64,000 nt of DNA from Apostichopus japonicus (taxonomy: Eukaryota; Echinodermata; Holothuroidea; Aspidochirotida; Stichopodidae). Position 1 is the stretch's first letter; each line of letters starts with the position of its first letter. Positions 21,460 to 34,383 of this stretch are shown here, one piece after another. The stretch is from the NCBI RefSeq assembly GCF_037975245.1, contig NC_092576.1, positions 33,458,611 through 33,522,610 of the forward strand, in the 5' to 3' direction. The translations under genes and the position numbers were made by a program. Below the pieces are notes generated by a model that was given only the letters and a program-made list of their open reading frames with translations, did not search any database and was not told where the DNA came from.

Positions 21460-23769
21460 CATTTTTATCAGTTGACATTGATAGTTCATTCAACTTTAAT
21501 ACTGCATTGATAAAAGAAGAAATAAACCACTTCATACTCACCATCCATCGACCAGATTGAAGGTTCAGGGTATACGATAGAGAGAAATTGGATGCCCATA
21601 AGACTGGAATTAAGGTAAATGACGTACAAAATACCATTCAATAAAATTACAGTTCGCTAACTCCAGATAACCTATTCATCCGAAAATGGAAGGTCAGGTA
21701 AAGTTCGTTGTGTACTCAGCTTTAAGCTATGAATGTGGAATTTAATGTAGTTAAGTATTATTCTAAAGATGCCAAAATACTACACAAGAATCAGTTAATT
21801 GCATATTTTACATATTAGTTACCTTTATGTGTAATAAATTTACATTTAATATTGTATAGTTTATTATACGAGGCCTCACTAAATATAGAAATATCCACAA
21901 ATTGTGTATCATAAAGTCGGAATATGTCATACCTTACAAGATCAGTTATTGAATATTTACTGTGGAGGTAATCTCACGAGTGTTAACATTTGTCTACAAT
22001 AGAAATTATTCTGCAGTTACATTGTTGTACTATTAGAATGCTAAAATAAATTAACATGAGGCTTATAAGATATTCGATGCGATTATGTGAGAATGGAGTG
22101 AACAACTTAAAAGAAAATAAAACAAATCTTTTGGATATTAAGAAGCAAGAGCTAGAGCGCCCTCTCCATCTGTCCTTTATTGAGCTCAATCAATATATCT
22201 TCGCTATAGTCCCTTGGCTGATTTACGGAGGGACATTTGTTCCAAAACTATCCAACTTGATAGCAGCATGTTCAATGTAAACGATATGATAACGTAAACG
22301 AAATGATGATTTTTTCGGACATATTGATTTCGTTTTTGTTATTTGGACATGACGATGTGAGTTTGGATAGCCTTGTTTTGAAACACATGACGCGCTGTAC
22401 TGCTATCTTTAATAAATGAAACAATACATGTTGTATTAATATATTTCATTTTACTTTATGTTATTGTTTGTCTCTATCTGTATGAGCGGGAGTGTGTATG
22501 ATTATAAGTAGGGACCGAGACTTCTTCGGGTGACCAGTTATGCATAAATTTACCACTAATTATTATGCAATAAACCCGAATTAAAAAAATACTGATGTTT
22601 CTTACGATGTCAATTATTGTAAAGAATCGTTAAAGCTATATATAGCATTCGCTGAACTATTTTTTTAATATCGATCATAACTGAACCCCTAACCAGCCCC
22701 CCCCCCTATACCTCCCCCTCCATCTCCTTAAAAAAAATTACTAGACTTGGTATAAATCGAAAGGAAACTAAACAATGTATCATTCGATTCCTGACATTTG
22801 ATTACATGGTAAAATTACACGTCAAAGATAGGCAACTTCTAGAACCAGCAGTAGGTGAGATGAGCACAGATTGAATTTAATGAGAAAATTGAGGGATTGA
22901 TATCAGGAATACATTGCCTGAAATACGCTGCTATACCCAAGCACAATTACGTCATTAATATGTGGTGAGAACATAGCATGCGACATTTCTATCGGTTGTT
23001 TCCTTCCAATACCTGTATTTATTTGGTTGTTTCTCACAAAACCACGAAGCCTTTCTGCAAGTTATTAGTCAATCTCGCTTAAAATTACATCATTAAACAA
23101 AGATAATTTTCAGGTTCACAGAGTACTGGAAGGAGGTGAGGCAGCAATGAAGTACGATATGAATAGTAATTGCGTGCTTCTCCACCCTCCCCATCTCCTT
23201 TTTACCAAACTGAGACGTATAAAGTGATTCATTGGCTCAACAACTATTAACAGCTACCCAATACCAAGCTACGGGGACTTGTGGAACCATCGAGAAAGCA
23301 TGGTGTATTTGAAACGAAAATTTGCATTTGCCATAGAAAATGAAAATATCGTTTTAAGTTCAGTACCCTGTATATGGCTATAGAAGTTATATTTTCGACA
23401 AACACATTGCGCCTGGTAGGGTATAACGTTGGATCACAAAGTAAACAACATAAACAAGTACCTACGCGCACTGATACGACACTTCAGGAGTGATCAAATT
23501 TGCAACAACATTGGGAAGACTTACTCGATCTTATCATGGTAGTTTATGTTTGGATTCACCTAGTTATACATTTTACAGTATATTTAATTCGAGTCGAGAT
23601 CTAGTTGCATATCTGGGCTCATTTAACATTTTTAACTAGTTATGGATGGAGACTTCATGTCAAATTTCTGAAATGCAGCTTGATACTGGTCGAATCCGGG
23701 GATGTGAACTCTTACAGAGTCGATGGTTCAACATGGACCTTCAAATTAACTGTAAGGTTAAATATACTA
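21457..23769. other. intergenic, nothing recognised
   Basis: 2.3 kb of AT-rich DNA without a supported gene. A C10 run lies at about 22698. Short frames on both strands look like noise. Confidence 0.45.
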
Positions 23770-25407
23770 CGAATCAAATAATAATAAATATATGTAATAA
23801 ATACCATATATTAAAGTGCTGTTATCATGACATAAAACATGCTCAAGAGCACTGTACAAAAGAACCAATACCTGGAATATAAAATTACCAATCCTAGAAG
23901 TAATAACAACAGCAGTACAGAAAAACTGATATAAGATAGGGTTACAAACCACAATAAATAAAATAAAATAAAATATACATATACATAACAATGGGCACAG
24001 TTATTTGAATAAAACAACGAATAAGATTAATGCCCATTCTCAAGCCTAAAAAGATAAGTTTTCAAATGCTTCTTAAAAGTGTCAATAGATGTGGCATTTC
24101 TCACGTGATGAGGAAGAAAATTCCCGGTTTAGGACCTGCTGCACTGAACGAACAATCTCCATATGTGACTTTGTTAGTACGGGGAATGACTAGAGAAAGA
24201 TGACTTTGGGACCGTAATACTTAAGCTGGCGTGTAGCGTTTCACCAAATCAGTCATATAACTCGGAGATTGATCCTGAAGAATACGAAAAACTTGCAGAA
24301 TGAGCCTGTAATTTATCCGGCGATGAATTTGCAAACAACGCAGGTCTCGGAGTACTGGCGTGATGTTTTCGTAGCGACGGGTTCTGGTGATTATTCTGGG
24401 AGCCGTATTTTGGACCCTCTGTAGTTTCTTGATTGAGGAGCATGACGTTCCATTCAGGAGAGCATTACATAAATCAAGACGAGATGTAACCAGCGAGTGG
24501 ACGAGAGACTTAGTTACATCCTCGTTAAGGGATGGACGAATTCTCCCGATGATGCGTAATTGGTTGTAACAAAAGCGACTAATTGAATGTATATGGTATT
24601 CCGTAGACAAATACGAGTCGAACAACACACCGAGATTCCGTACTGATGTCGAGGGTGGAATAACATCATTGCACATTCTCAATGAAGGAAGCAGGATCGT
24701 TCGCCTGCTATGCTTTGAATATAAAAAATCACGTCTGTCTTGTCATCGTTAAGCTTAAAACATGTTATCAGCCATTCATTTTCTGACATCTTCAAGACAT
24801 GTCTCCAATATATGTAGAGGATTAATTGCATCAGGAGAATCAAGTGGCTTAAAACGAAAGGTAAATGTGGGTGTCGTCAGCATACATATTGTAATCAAGG
24901 CCATGCTGTCTTATAAGATCGCCCAGTGGTTTAGTATACATGGTGTATAACTTTGGTCCTAGTACTGATCCCTGAGGAACACCATATTTCAGTAACAAAG
25001 GTGCAGCTTTTATATTATCAATGACGACAAACTGGCATATATTTTGAAGATAAGAAGTCATCAATTTTAAGACGTTTCCGGATATCCCATACATATTACG
25101 AAGCCGATTTAGCAAAATTGAGTGATCGATGGTGTCAAATGCAGCAGATAAGTCCAGTAAAACTAATGCTACTGCCTTTCCGTTGTCTATATTATGCACT
25201 GACCAAGGGCTTGTTAACAACTCTACATTGTTCTCTATAAATTTGACGATGAATTTCCAGACGATGCTTCAACCAAGTTCGCTCCAGCCTCCTACGTTCT
25301 TTCTTACCTATATGTAGCTCATCAGTATACCAAGGAGAATGTGGTAACATGGGACTAGGAATACACTTATAAACTTCATTTAACAATTTTACGCGTGTAT
25401 GTAGCAT
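23770..25407 (-). pseudogene. CR1/L2-like LINE, internally deleted ORF2 plus 3' UTR
   Basis: Read from 25407 downwards. A linker segment (APWYTDEL-like SPWYTDELHIGKKERRR) upstream of reverse transcriptase runs to about 25215. It then jumps directly, in another frame, into motif A (VLLDLSAAFDTIDHS, Asp at residues 23 and 29 of the second frame). Fingers motifs 0-2 that should lie between are missing, so several hundred bases were deleted. Next come GVPQGSVLGP (motif B) and the intact YADD box (24873-24884). A frame break follows, then LDLCNALLNG, KLQRVQNTA and INYRLILQVFRIL at 24682-24221, typical of the CR1/L2 C-terminus. SIDTFKKHLKTYLFRLENGH lies at about 24030-24090. The 3' UTR contains AGTGCTCTTGAGCATG and ends in TTATTATTATTTGATTC near 23775. 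The element cannot encode a working enzyme. Confidence 0.8.
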
Positions 25408-26189
25408 ATGTTCTATATTTGTGCTGCTTGGAACACGTTATTTCGTCTCATCTGGGTGAGATTTGGATATAAACATACAGTATTTATAATTTGTGTTATC
25501 TTATTCATTGTATATGTAAAGTTGCTGCTTTGTCAATAGAACTACTGTATATATCACAATGTTAGGCAAAATGAGAGACAATGTAATGCAATTGAAGGTG
25601 TTTTTGCTTCACGCATATTCCAGAATACCATCGAAGGGTTATTTTCCATTTTATAATCTAATTGATTTGTTATGGAAACCTACAATACCTGCTTTGTACG
25701 TTAAAAGGAAAATGTCGACTTTTAATGAAAACAGAAACTTGGTAGTATACATTTTTGGTCAATTTGTATGGAACAACTTACGGAGGGCTTAATATTAAAT
25801 GTGACTGAACTTTTTTAGTTGAACAGTAAACTGTCGATTTTGTTAGAAAGGAAACTCATTGGTAACAAGAAAGATATACAGATTGTTCAATAATATAATA
25901 CATCGGGTGACAAGAAGGCTTATTAGTAACAGTATGTAATTTTTGTTTGAAATTAGAATTAGTTCATATATATATATAAACATACAGTATGTCATCTATG
26001 GTATCTAAATAGTCTTTATTCGTAACCACTGTTAATGAGTTGCATCATAAAAAAGTAAGTGAAAATATATTTTTTTAAAGAAAACAAAATAAACTAAATT
26101 ACCAGAATGCAAAAATGCATAGTAATTTCGATGATGTAACATGAGCAGTTTTCTTCATGAATCTGACGTAATGTATAGTGTACATGTTA
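25408..26189. other. intergenic, nothing recognised
   Basis: AT-rich, possibly the deleted 5' flank of the LINE. A 77-codon open frame at 25559-25792 shows no family features. Confidence 0.4.
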
Positions 26190-26492
26190 ACATGTTAACC
26201 ACGGTTTCACGATTTGACCTCTGATGATCCCAAATGACCTTTGACCCCCACCAAAAACAATAGGCTTCTTTAACTAAATGCGGTACGTCTACACACTATA
26301 TATGAAGTCTGCCCATGATTCCCATCTTGAGATATCGTGTTTACAAGGTTTTCATAATTTGACCCCTGGTGAGCCCAAATAACTTTTGACCTCCACCAAA
26401 AAACTTTAGGCTTCTTGTACTTAATGTGGTGCTTTCACACCAAAAATATGATGTTGGTCTGATCTTCTGTTCTTGAGATATCGTGTTAACAA
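26190..26492 (+). repeat. second array of the ~142-bp TGACCTTTGACC repeat
   Basis: Two units in the same orientation as those at 18.8-19.4 kb. The cores are ATGACCTTTGACCCCCACC at about 26235 and AACTTTTGACCTCCACC at about 26382. Both are followed by ATAGGCTTC/TTAGGCTTC, then ACACACTATATATGAAGTC or its variant, and TTGAGATATCGTGTT. The spacing of about 147 bp matches the first array. Confidence 0.75.
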
Positions 26493-27203
26493 GCTGGGCG
26501 TCACTCACTCACGCACTCACACACATATTACCATTGATAATATTTGCTTACGACTTTAGATAATTCGTTAGCCCCGAAATATACTTCGGGTGAATGTATA
26601 TATTAGCAATACAGTATCAAATCATAGAGTTAATGTATAAACATGATAATACCGTTCAATCGATGTATTTTACCTAAACTTTTATATATATACTTTACCT
26701 TTCACATTCCTTGACTTAAATATTGATGGTATAGACTCAGCAGGGATAGACTGGGGTAACAGATCCCACTTGAACCTACAAAATAAAGAAGAAATAATCC
26801 GGTCAATAATGTGATTATAAAATCAAATGAAATCATTGTCATCAGCTGGCTGCAGCAAACTCTCAAATTTAACACAAAACATAATTGTTTCATGTATGTG
26901 CAACATCACTGTGAAACCAAAACTACATGGTCATGTCAGCGCTTCATGTATTAGGTTAACTTTGAGTTTGATTTTGTTTTATTCCGTTCCATTCCTCACG
27001 TGGCTACATAATATGGCTGATACAATGCGTTAATCGTGTTAAATAAATATCACTATGATCGGAAAGACAAATCTGCGTATAATATGTAGCCTTTTCAGGT
27101 GCGATTGTACAAAATTCATTGATTTACATTTTATTGAGATATTTCTGTTTGGAAGGATGTTCTTAATCCTGGTAATATCACGGATTTAAATTAAAAAAAA
27201 ATG

Positions 27204-27208
<5 letters not shown>
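26493..27208. other. intergenic, nothing recognised
   Basis: No supported gene or element in this AT-rich interval. Confidence 0.4.

Positions 27209-27295
<87 letters not shown>
27209..27295. repeat. (TA)n dinucleotide microsatellite
   Basis: About 87 bases of uninterrupted alternating TA, a perfect palindrome that can form cruciforms and is prone to length change and misassembly. Confidence 0.95.
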
Positions 27296-27297
<2 letters not shown>

Positions 27298-27769
27298 ACT
27301 CAACGTGAAGTGTAAGTAAATAAGCCATTCAGCTCGTCTCTCCTGGTGTGAAACTGCAAATATGCTTAACTAGCATTCTCCAAGTTTGATTTTGTTATTG
27401 TAGTGCGCATGGGCGCTACAATATTGGGATTACTGCCCCCTCCATCATCTACATGGCTGTCTGGTGAATGCCAGCTTAACATACACTCTTCATAACAATC
27501 GCAAATTCACATGTTGGCTACTAAAGACAAAAGCCCGACTCAGATTTGCAAGAATTGTGGCGGCAAACAGTTAATATTCACAAGTAAATAAAATATATTT
27601 CCTTGAGTAGCATACTTCTTCAAAACCATACGTACCATTCTCTACTTTGGTTCGTTATTTTCGAATTGAACTAGACAGATAATATTTGAACGCATTTGAG
27701 TTAACAATATCCTGCAAAGAAGTCGCAAGTGAAAAAAATTTAATCGTATTTATCCGGAACGACTCGGCG
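27296..27769. other. intergenic, nothing recognised
   Basis: No supported feature. An ATTGTAGTGCGCATGGGCGC word near 27398 resembles one near 10355, hinting at a shared old repeat. Confidence 0.35.
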
Positions 27770-29490
27770 TTATCTGTACCACTTAAGCTCTTGCAACATA
27801 GATACTAAACTGGATACGGTCTTTTTTGCGGATGAGGTCTTAAAGGAGCTGCTTCGTCTTAATGTTTCTAAAGCTTCTGGACCTGATGCAATCCATCCGT
27901 ATTTGTTGAAGACTTTTGCACACAATTTCTGCGTTCCACTCGCATTGGTTTTTAGTAAATTTATGAATGAAGGTTATGTTCCTAAGGACTGGAGATGTGC
28001 TAATATTACCCCAATTTTCAAGAAGGGTGATAAGTCTAAGCCCTGTAATTATAGGCCCGTTAGTCTCACTAGTGTTGTTTGTAAGGTCATGGAGTCTATT
28101 GTAAAAAAGTATGGTCTGTCACTCCAGCAGTCAGACTTTGATCAGAGAGTCTCAACATGGCTTTTGTCAAAAATGTCTTATCTCACTAATATCCTTGAGT
28201 TTATGGAAGATGTAGTAAGCTCACTAAATAGGCAGAAGTATGTAGATGTTGTGTTCCTGGATTTCCAGAAGGCCTTTGATAAAGTTCCCCACCGTCTTTT
28301 ACTTGGGCTGAAGAGTATGGGTGTCAATGGGAATTTACTGTCTTGGATCGGGAATTGGCTTGGTAATAGGAAACACAGGGTGGTAATTAAAGGCTGTGCT
28401 TCTTCTTGGCAGGACGTTACTAGTGGGGTTCCACTAGGGTCTGTATTGGGTCCCTTGTTGTTTGTTGCCTATATAAATGACATCGACGGAGATGTTTTGT
28501 GTACAGCTAAGAAGTTTTCTGATGACACCGAGTTGTATTCTGAGGTCTCTTCCAAAAGCGATTCTGAGAAGTTTCAAACGGATTTGGATAAGTTTTTTCC
28601 TGATCTCAGGAGTGGCAAATGCTTTTTAATATTGATAAATGCAAGGTAATGCACATTAGTAGTAGTAACCAAAAGTTTACATACAATCTCAATGGTGTGG
28701 AGTAACAGGAGGTCTCTGTTGAAAGAGACCTAGGTATCTACATTGACTCATCTCTGCAACCTTCTAAACATTGTCTTGAAGCTGTTAAAAGAGGTAATAG
28801 GGTTTTAGGTATAATCAAGAGGAACTTCAGTTTTCTGAAAGAGGACATCATAGTTCGGCTTTATAAGCAGTTGGTTAGGCCTCATCTGGAGAATGCTGTG
28901 CAGACTTGGAACCCATAGGATAAGGATGTACTTGAAAAGGTCCAGAGGAGGGCTACTAGGATGATTAGTTCCTTAAAGAGTGTTCCTTATTATAGGCGGT
29001 TACAACTGTTGAATCTCACCACACTGGAGCTTAGGAGGTTACGTGGGGACTTGATCCAGGTTTTCAAGATTGTGTATGATTTCGACAATTTATCCTTTAC
29101 CGACTTTTTCATGTTTGCTAACAGTAGTTGCACCAGAGGTCATTGTTTTAAACTCCAAAAGTCACACAGTAGGATTAATATTCGGCATAGCTTTTTTTTC
29201 TCATAGGGTTGTAAATGAGTGGAAGGGTTTGCCTGTGAAAGTTGTACTTGCAAGTAGTGTCAATGGGTTTAAGAATGCTTTGGACAAGCACTTTAAGAAT
29301 TGTAATCGGGTCTGAGTGTTTCTGTCTTCAGTTTTTTTTTTTCTCTGTGAAGGGTCCTTAATGGGGACTTTACTGTCCCTCCTGATCCTTTTTTTTTGTT
29401 CCCTACTAAACTAAACTTGTAACGTTAGTATTGTGGCATTGCATTATATACTATGGCATATTTTACGTGTTTTGGATGATGATGATAAAC
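27770..29490 (+). pseudogene. jockey/CR1-clade LINE, ORF2 reverse transcriptase remnant
   Basis: 5'-truncated non-LTR retrotransposon. The frame open from about 27786 to 28649 holds KASGPDAIHPYLLK, ITPIFKKGDKS and NYRPVSLTSVVCKVMES. Motif A follows (VFLDFQKAFDKVPH, first catalytic Asp near 28260), then GVPLGSVLGPLLFVAYIND. Motif C is degenerate, FSDD instead of YADD or FADD, at 28515-28526. Around 28610-28620 the sense moves to another frame, with the thumb and C-terminal region (ERDLGIYIDSSL, then KQLVRPHLENAVQTWNP). In-frame stops lie at about 28702 and 28917. The C-terminus then reads RLQLLNLTTLELRRLRGDL and, after another shift near 29190, RVVNEWKGLPVKVV. The 3' UTR ends in a GATGATGATAA tail at about 29478-29488. 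Not functional. Confidence 0.85.
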
Positions 29491-31298
29491 AGGGCCAGCA
29501 AAAAGACCAAGCAGTTTTTAAAAGACCGGAGGGTGTTACATTTACAATAATAGACTGTAGGCCTACGTGTATTTGTAAGATTAATTTTTTCACTAGGCCT
29601 TAGGTGCAAACTACCTTGTGCCATACGGCAAACCACCGTATGCCATTTACGGTTCGTAAATTTTCGCTAACTAGGCGAGGATACAGTAACGTTGACATGT
29701 TGTTCAATTTGAGCAATCAGTGTCCAGGACTCTGTTAATTCTCTGTCACGTCCAAAACAGGCGTAATTCGTGATTGACAGCTTGGTTCTGATGGTTTTAG
29801 TAATCATTTCTTCGTTTATATTGCAGACACATGCTAGCTAGAGTACTGTTTATAAACAGTAATCAATATAGCCTAGCTTCGGTCTATGTTAAAGGACAAA
29901 ACGCCGAACTTTCTTCTTCGTGACCTATATAACTCCAAAAGGGTTGTGATAACAAAGTACATCTATTGAATATGAACAACTTACTTAATTTGGCCTTCAC
30001 CACGCGTTTCAATGTCACGTGTTTGTATACACAGAAAGTTGTTCTAGTTAGTTTATAGATTGCGGAAGAACCGTTTTTTTAAACTAACGTCAATCCATTG
30101 TATATAGGGAAGGACGTCATCCTTTCGTTGGTAATGCAGTAAAAGGTGATAACTTTACATATCTGTTCTACTCTAAGTTATTGTGTGAGATTTGAATCAA
30201 TTGATGTTCAGTTTATTTTTGTCTATGACATTGTGTCTGAAGTCACATCGTGTAGTGTGAATTCTGCTTGATATACTCTATATACATTATATTTAGGAAT
30301 TGGTTTAGTGTGGTCAGCTAAACGGTCCATGCTTTGCATTGATGTTGTTTAAATGTTATTCCAAATGATTAGAAAAATGTTGAAATCTTCTAATATCAAT
30401 GTGATACTTTATTAACATAGTTAAGTTTTATTCAATATACTGTAACTGTTAAGTGTTTGAATATATCATTAGTTAAATTTAGACGTATACAGTACAACAT
30501 AATGTTGTATCGATTTCTCAGGACTCACGTTGGTTTTGGCAAGAAAACCGGTTTAACATAAAGAACAGAAGAAGCCATTTAATTGACGGCAATATCACGT
30601 AACTTTATATGAACCACGTTTTAAGAGTGATATCTTTTCAAAGTGAATGATAAAATGTGTTTATACATGTAATACATACAATGATTGTTGTGCCAGATTG
30701 ATATCATATTTTGATATCACGAAATTTCCAGTTCGAGAAACACCTCCATATATGTTGTATCCATTGTATACATAGTGTGACCCGGGCTTTCATTGGTGTG
30801 CGTATCTGACAGGTGGATTACGATATAAAGACAGGGGTGTAAGAATCGTCTACATATGAATGCACATGTTTGAATACACGGTAAATAAGCCACAGTAGAT
30901 GTTTTCTTTAAAAAAATGAGTTATATTATACATTTTCAGAATTTACAACTCAAAAAAGTGTATATATATTATTTTATTGGACAAGGAAACCTCGATCCAT
31001 TACAGAGATGCCTTTATAGCATGTTTTAAACGTTTACCTTATATGTGAAGTTTTCAGGCAATTATTTTATACATTCTGCGAATTTATTTTTTTTGTATAT
31101 CTTCTATGTATGAGGGGATATTTCTCTTTTTGCACGTGGAGGTATAATTTATTAATCGGTTAATCTGTACTTTCATGGGTTCAGAATTCTATCGACAAAA
31201 AATTGCATTAATCCGGACGTCGTATAATACATTTAGAAACTGCGCCAACCATGGACGATCGAGCGAGGTTTTACTCGGGCATGTATATATTATATTCT
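29491..31298. other. intergenic, nothing recognised
   Basis: 1.8 kb of AT-rich unique-looking sequence without supported exons or repeats. Confidence 0.45.
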
Positions 31299-31301
31299 TT
31301 G

Positions 31302-31563
31302 GTATGTATGTATGTATGTATGTATGTATGTATATGTGATCTTCCCGCAAGCAGGAACTCGCGAAAGAAGCCATGGAGGCTTGTAGACTCGCAAGCTGAC
31401 CGAAGCCAATCTCTCGGCACACATCCATTTTAACGTCCATGTCGGGAAGTTGTTATTGAACAACACCCTTGCCAGACGACACACATTGCTGTCGGCGGGG
31501 ATTCGAACCGGGGATCTCATGACTGGGAGACGCCGGCGTTAACCACTAGGCTATACACTCCGC
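31302..31563 (-). mobile_element. tRNA-derived SINE
   Basis: On the minus strand the 5' end reads GCGGAGTGTATAGCC. It carries a pol III A box, TAGCCTAGTGGTTAACGC (plus 31536-31553), and a B box, GGTTCGAATCC (plus 31499-31509). The spacing is as in tRNA-headed SINEs. A ~165-bp unrelated body follows, and the 3' end is a (ATAC)n microsatellite at 31302-31334. The acceptor stem does not close after the B box, so it is not a tRNA gene. It probably depended on a LINE in trans. No flanking target duplication could be made out. Confidence 0.75.
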
Positions 31564-34177
31564 ACTAATATTTATATATTTATTTAAAGTTTTTTATGTA
31601 ACATTATTTTGTTTAGTGCGAGCATATATTTCACTTTTAGGATTGCGATATAATTTAAATCAAATCATATATACGTAGATTGCTTACATTCTGATTTACT
31701 GCTTTCCTTCCATCTGTAGTTCCATTGTTTAAAAAAAACAAACTAGTTAACACAAGTTAATAAGCGATGAGCGTGCAGTAAACTGATTACCACTAAGCAT
31801 ACATACGTATTACTAGTGTAATGAGTTATGTTAACCTGCTCTATATACTGACATTGCTGTTGAAGTGTCATGGTTATCATTATAATTATTTAAACGTATT
31901 ATATTATAGCTCCAAGATAAGGAGTCAATTCGATATTGTAGCCGGTTGGTCATCGGAGGCTATTAGTGATAGTATCGGTTACCATAGGAATAGTTGCCAA
32001 GGTAAACTTCGAAGAACGAATATAATTCACTTTTCGGCGGAAGTTAGCATAACAAAGTTATATGAACTAAAACATAGACAAATTCTACTCTCTCTTCCTT
32101 TTCCGTTGTATAACATTTCTCAGTCATTTTCCGTTATTTATTAATAGATATAATGAACTACTACAGTCATTGTTATAGGAATAATGGAATAGGAAAGCAC
32201 TGATAAATTGCAGGGGCGTCGATATTGGGTTGTAATCCTCCACCAGAAGTGACATTGTGACAAAGAGACATCACCGGCAAAGTTTACGCCCGTCGATCTG
32301 ACAGTCGTCAGACTTTTTCGGAAAGATATAATCGGGATATTAATGATAGATCGTCAGAGCGATCACGGGTGTCACTATTCGGGAAAGAGGGGGTAAAGAA
32401 TTATTTTTCGTCTTCCAGTTTGATGGTTGTCGAGGAGACCGTTGTGTTCGTCATCATGACGTTTTTTTTCGAGAGAAAAAAAGGAACATTCGAAGATTGT
32501 CAGGTCGAGGATCCAACCAGGCTGCCAGGTAGAATGATGGTGGCCAGTTTTGCTGGCAAGTGATTGGCACATCCTGATGAGATGTACATAATGACGTACG
32601 ATCACGAAAATAGTTACAAATCTTAACATCTTTGATTGGAAATGTTAGACCCAATTATATCATTTCTGCAATATCAGATCATCACTAGCAGTCTGTGTGC
32701 AAGAAACTTGACAATGGCAGGCTGACTGCTCGTTTTCTGCTTGCCACTTCCGATGTATCAACATAGTGTCTGGAAACTGTTTTATCTCGTTATTTTGCAT
32801 TTTATTACAAAATTTGGACAAAATGGGTTCCTTTTTTAATATTGCAATAATACTTCGAAATTTCGACTGATTTTAAGAGTAAAATATAAAATAAAAATCA
32901 GGTACCTATAATGTAGCTAAATAATAACTGCATTAAACTGATTGATATAAACAGTTGTTACGTACAAAACGAATGTGCGTTATAATATGAGGCTGAATTT
33001 GTAGCGAGCTGCATGTCGGTTTACGTTCTAATATTTCTAGCACGTTTTTTCTCCTCCTAAGTGACATTAGCGGTCTCTTTTTTGGCTTTCTGTTCATAAC
33101 CCCGCTATGAAGTTAAAATCTATCCCTATCTTACAATCTTCCTGATCTTCTCGATGACGATATGGGGGGACAAGATGCAGTTCGAGTTGCCAAACTCGTA
33201 CTTGTAGAATACGCAGATTTACAATAACGGTTAACCGTGCATGCGTATATTTAACAAGTAACTGATACTGCCAGTATGGAATTCCTCTCTTTTAATATTT
33301 ACCGTTAGTACCTTTCAAAAATGAAAGGAAACAGACATTCCGGGGGAGGGGGTGGGGATTGGGGCCAACCCTTGTCAAACTGTGTCAAATTCCAACTGAT
33401 AAAATGCTAACCAATTGTTTAGCCAATTAATTTATTTACAGATGCAGGATGCAGAAATGACGTCATTTAGACATTATATAGTGTTCATTGAAACTCGTAC
33501 TTGTATGTTATCATAAAAGAGAAGTGAAGGAAACCGCAGATTAACGATTTTGGTTAAACGTGCATCCGTATCACCAATGAGTTACACGTCGGTTCTCTGT
33601 CCCCTTGCCTATAAATAGAGCCAATAGTAGTAAATCATACACCATGGGTAAACGAAACCAGTTAGAAACTGCTTAGGACACAATTTATTATGGAGTTAAC
33701 AATTACAACGACAGTTAATTTCCTCCTCATTATCGCCCGACCCCCCGACACAAGCCCCCCTCTCAAAAAAAAAATAACAGGAGCAAAATAAAAATTGAGG
33801 TTTGGAACATTTTGCTATATCAAGATTATTGAAATATAAACACGCATTTGCCTCTATTTACCAATTTGAATGTGTAGTAGCCTATTTGGTTTTTGGTTGT
33901 CATAACCATAGAAATCAACGTAGGATACGTATAGCATTAATCACACTCTATTTACTGTAATGAAAGGATCCACTGTCTAATTAAAATATTGTAGCTCGAA
34001 TACGACGAATAAACGTAACTGAATATAGTAACCAGACAAAACTTCTGTAAAATGATTGAATAATGATACTATACTCTTTTTGAATGTAAAAATATGAAAT
34101 TGATTGTACGGATACCATACTGTCTATAAATGCGTTGTACAGATACGTATTGATACGTTACTTATTGTAATACTTAC
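31564..34177. other. intergenic; G+C-richer island at 32.2-32.6 kb
   Basis: No recognised gene. About 32200-32600 has visibly higher G+C and more CpG (GGCGTCGAT, CCGTCGATC, GATCGTCAGAGCGATCACG) than its flanks. It could be an old element or a promoter-like segment; no core promoter motif settles this. A G-rich run (GGGGGAGGGGGTGGGG) is at about 33342 and a C-rich one at 33740. Confidence 0.35.
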
Positions 34178-34383
34178 ACTACCTCCTCCAATATATGTGA
34201 CTTTTGTACAAACATCAGTATGTCAACAACCTCTGTGTCTGTCATTTCTCTTCCGTACTCTGTATGTATTACTACCTTCTTTACTGATACAGGACATGAC
34301 AGACGTAGCCCTGAATGTAGGATGACGTCACCAGCATCAATCTTACTGAAGGACTCTTTCAGATATAGACAAGAGATGGGAAT
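34178..34383 (-). CDS. internal coding exon, possibly leucine-rich-repeat type
   Basis: On the minus strand a good acceptor (pyrimidine-rich TTGTCTTCCTTTTCTTCAG) precedes base 34383. A consensus donor GTAAGT follows base 34178. The 206-bp exon between them is open in one frame (phase 0 in, phase 2 out). It encodes IPISCLYLKESFSKIDAGD, then LRLSCPVSVKKVVIHTEYG and MTDTEVVDILMFVQKSHIL. The spacing V-K-K-V-V-I ... M-T-D-T-E-V-V-D-I-L resembles an LRR of the ribonuclease-inhibitor/NLR kind (hydrophobic ladder, then TD.x.VV.IL helix), but that is inference from one repeat. No partner exon was found nearby, so the gene may extend out of reach or be spread over long introns. Confidence 0.5.

Noticed and set aside
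21368-21637. Minus-strand frame with poly-Ile
   Set aside because: Translation of the (TAA)n microsatellite.
31499-31563. tRNA gene
   Set aside because: A and B boxes are present, but the acceptor stem cannot close and the sequence continues into a SINE body.
32369-32654. Overlapping frames on both strands in the G+C-richer patch
   Set aside because: Open on both strands without splice sites or similarity; explained by local base composition.
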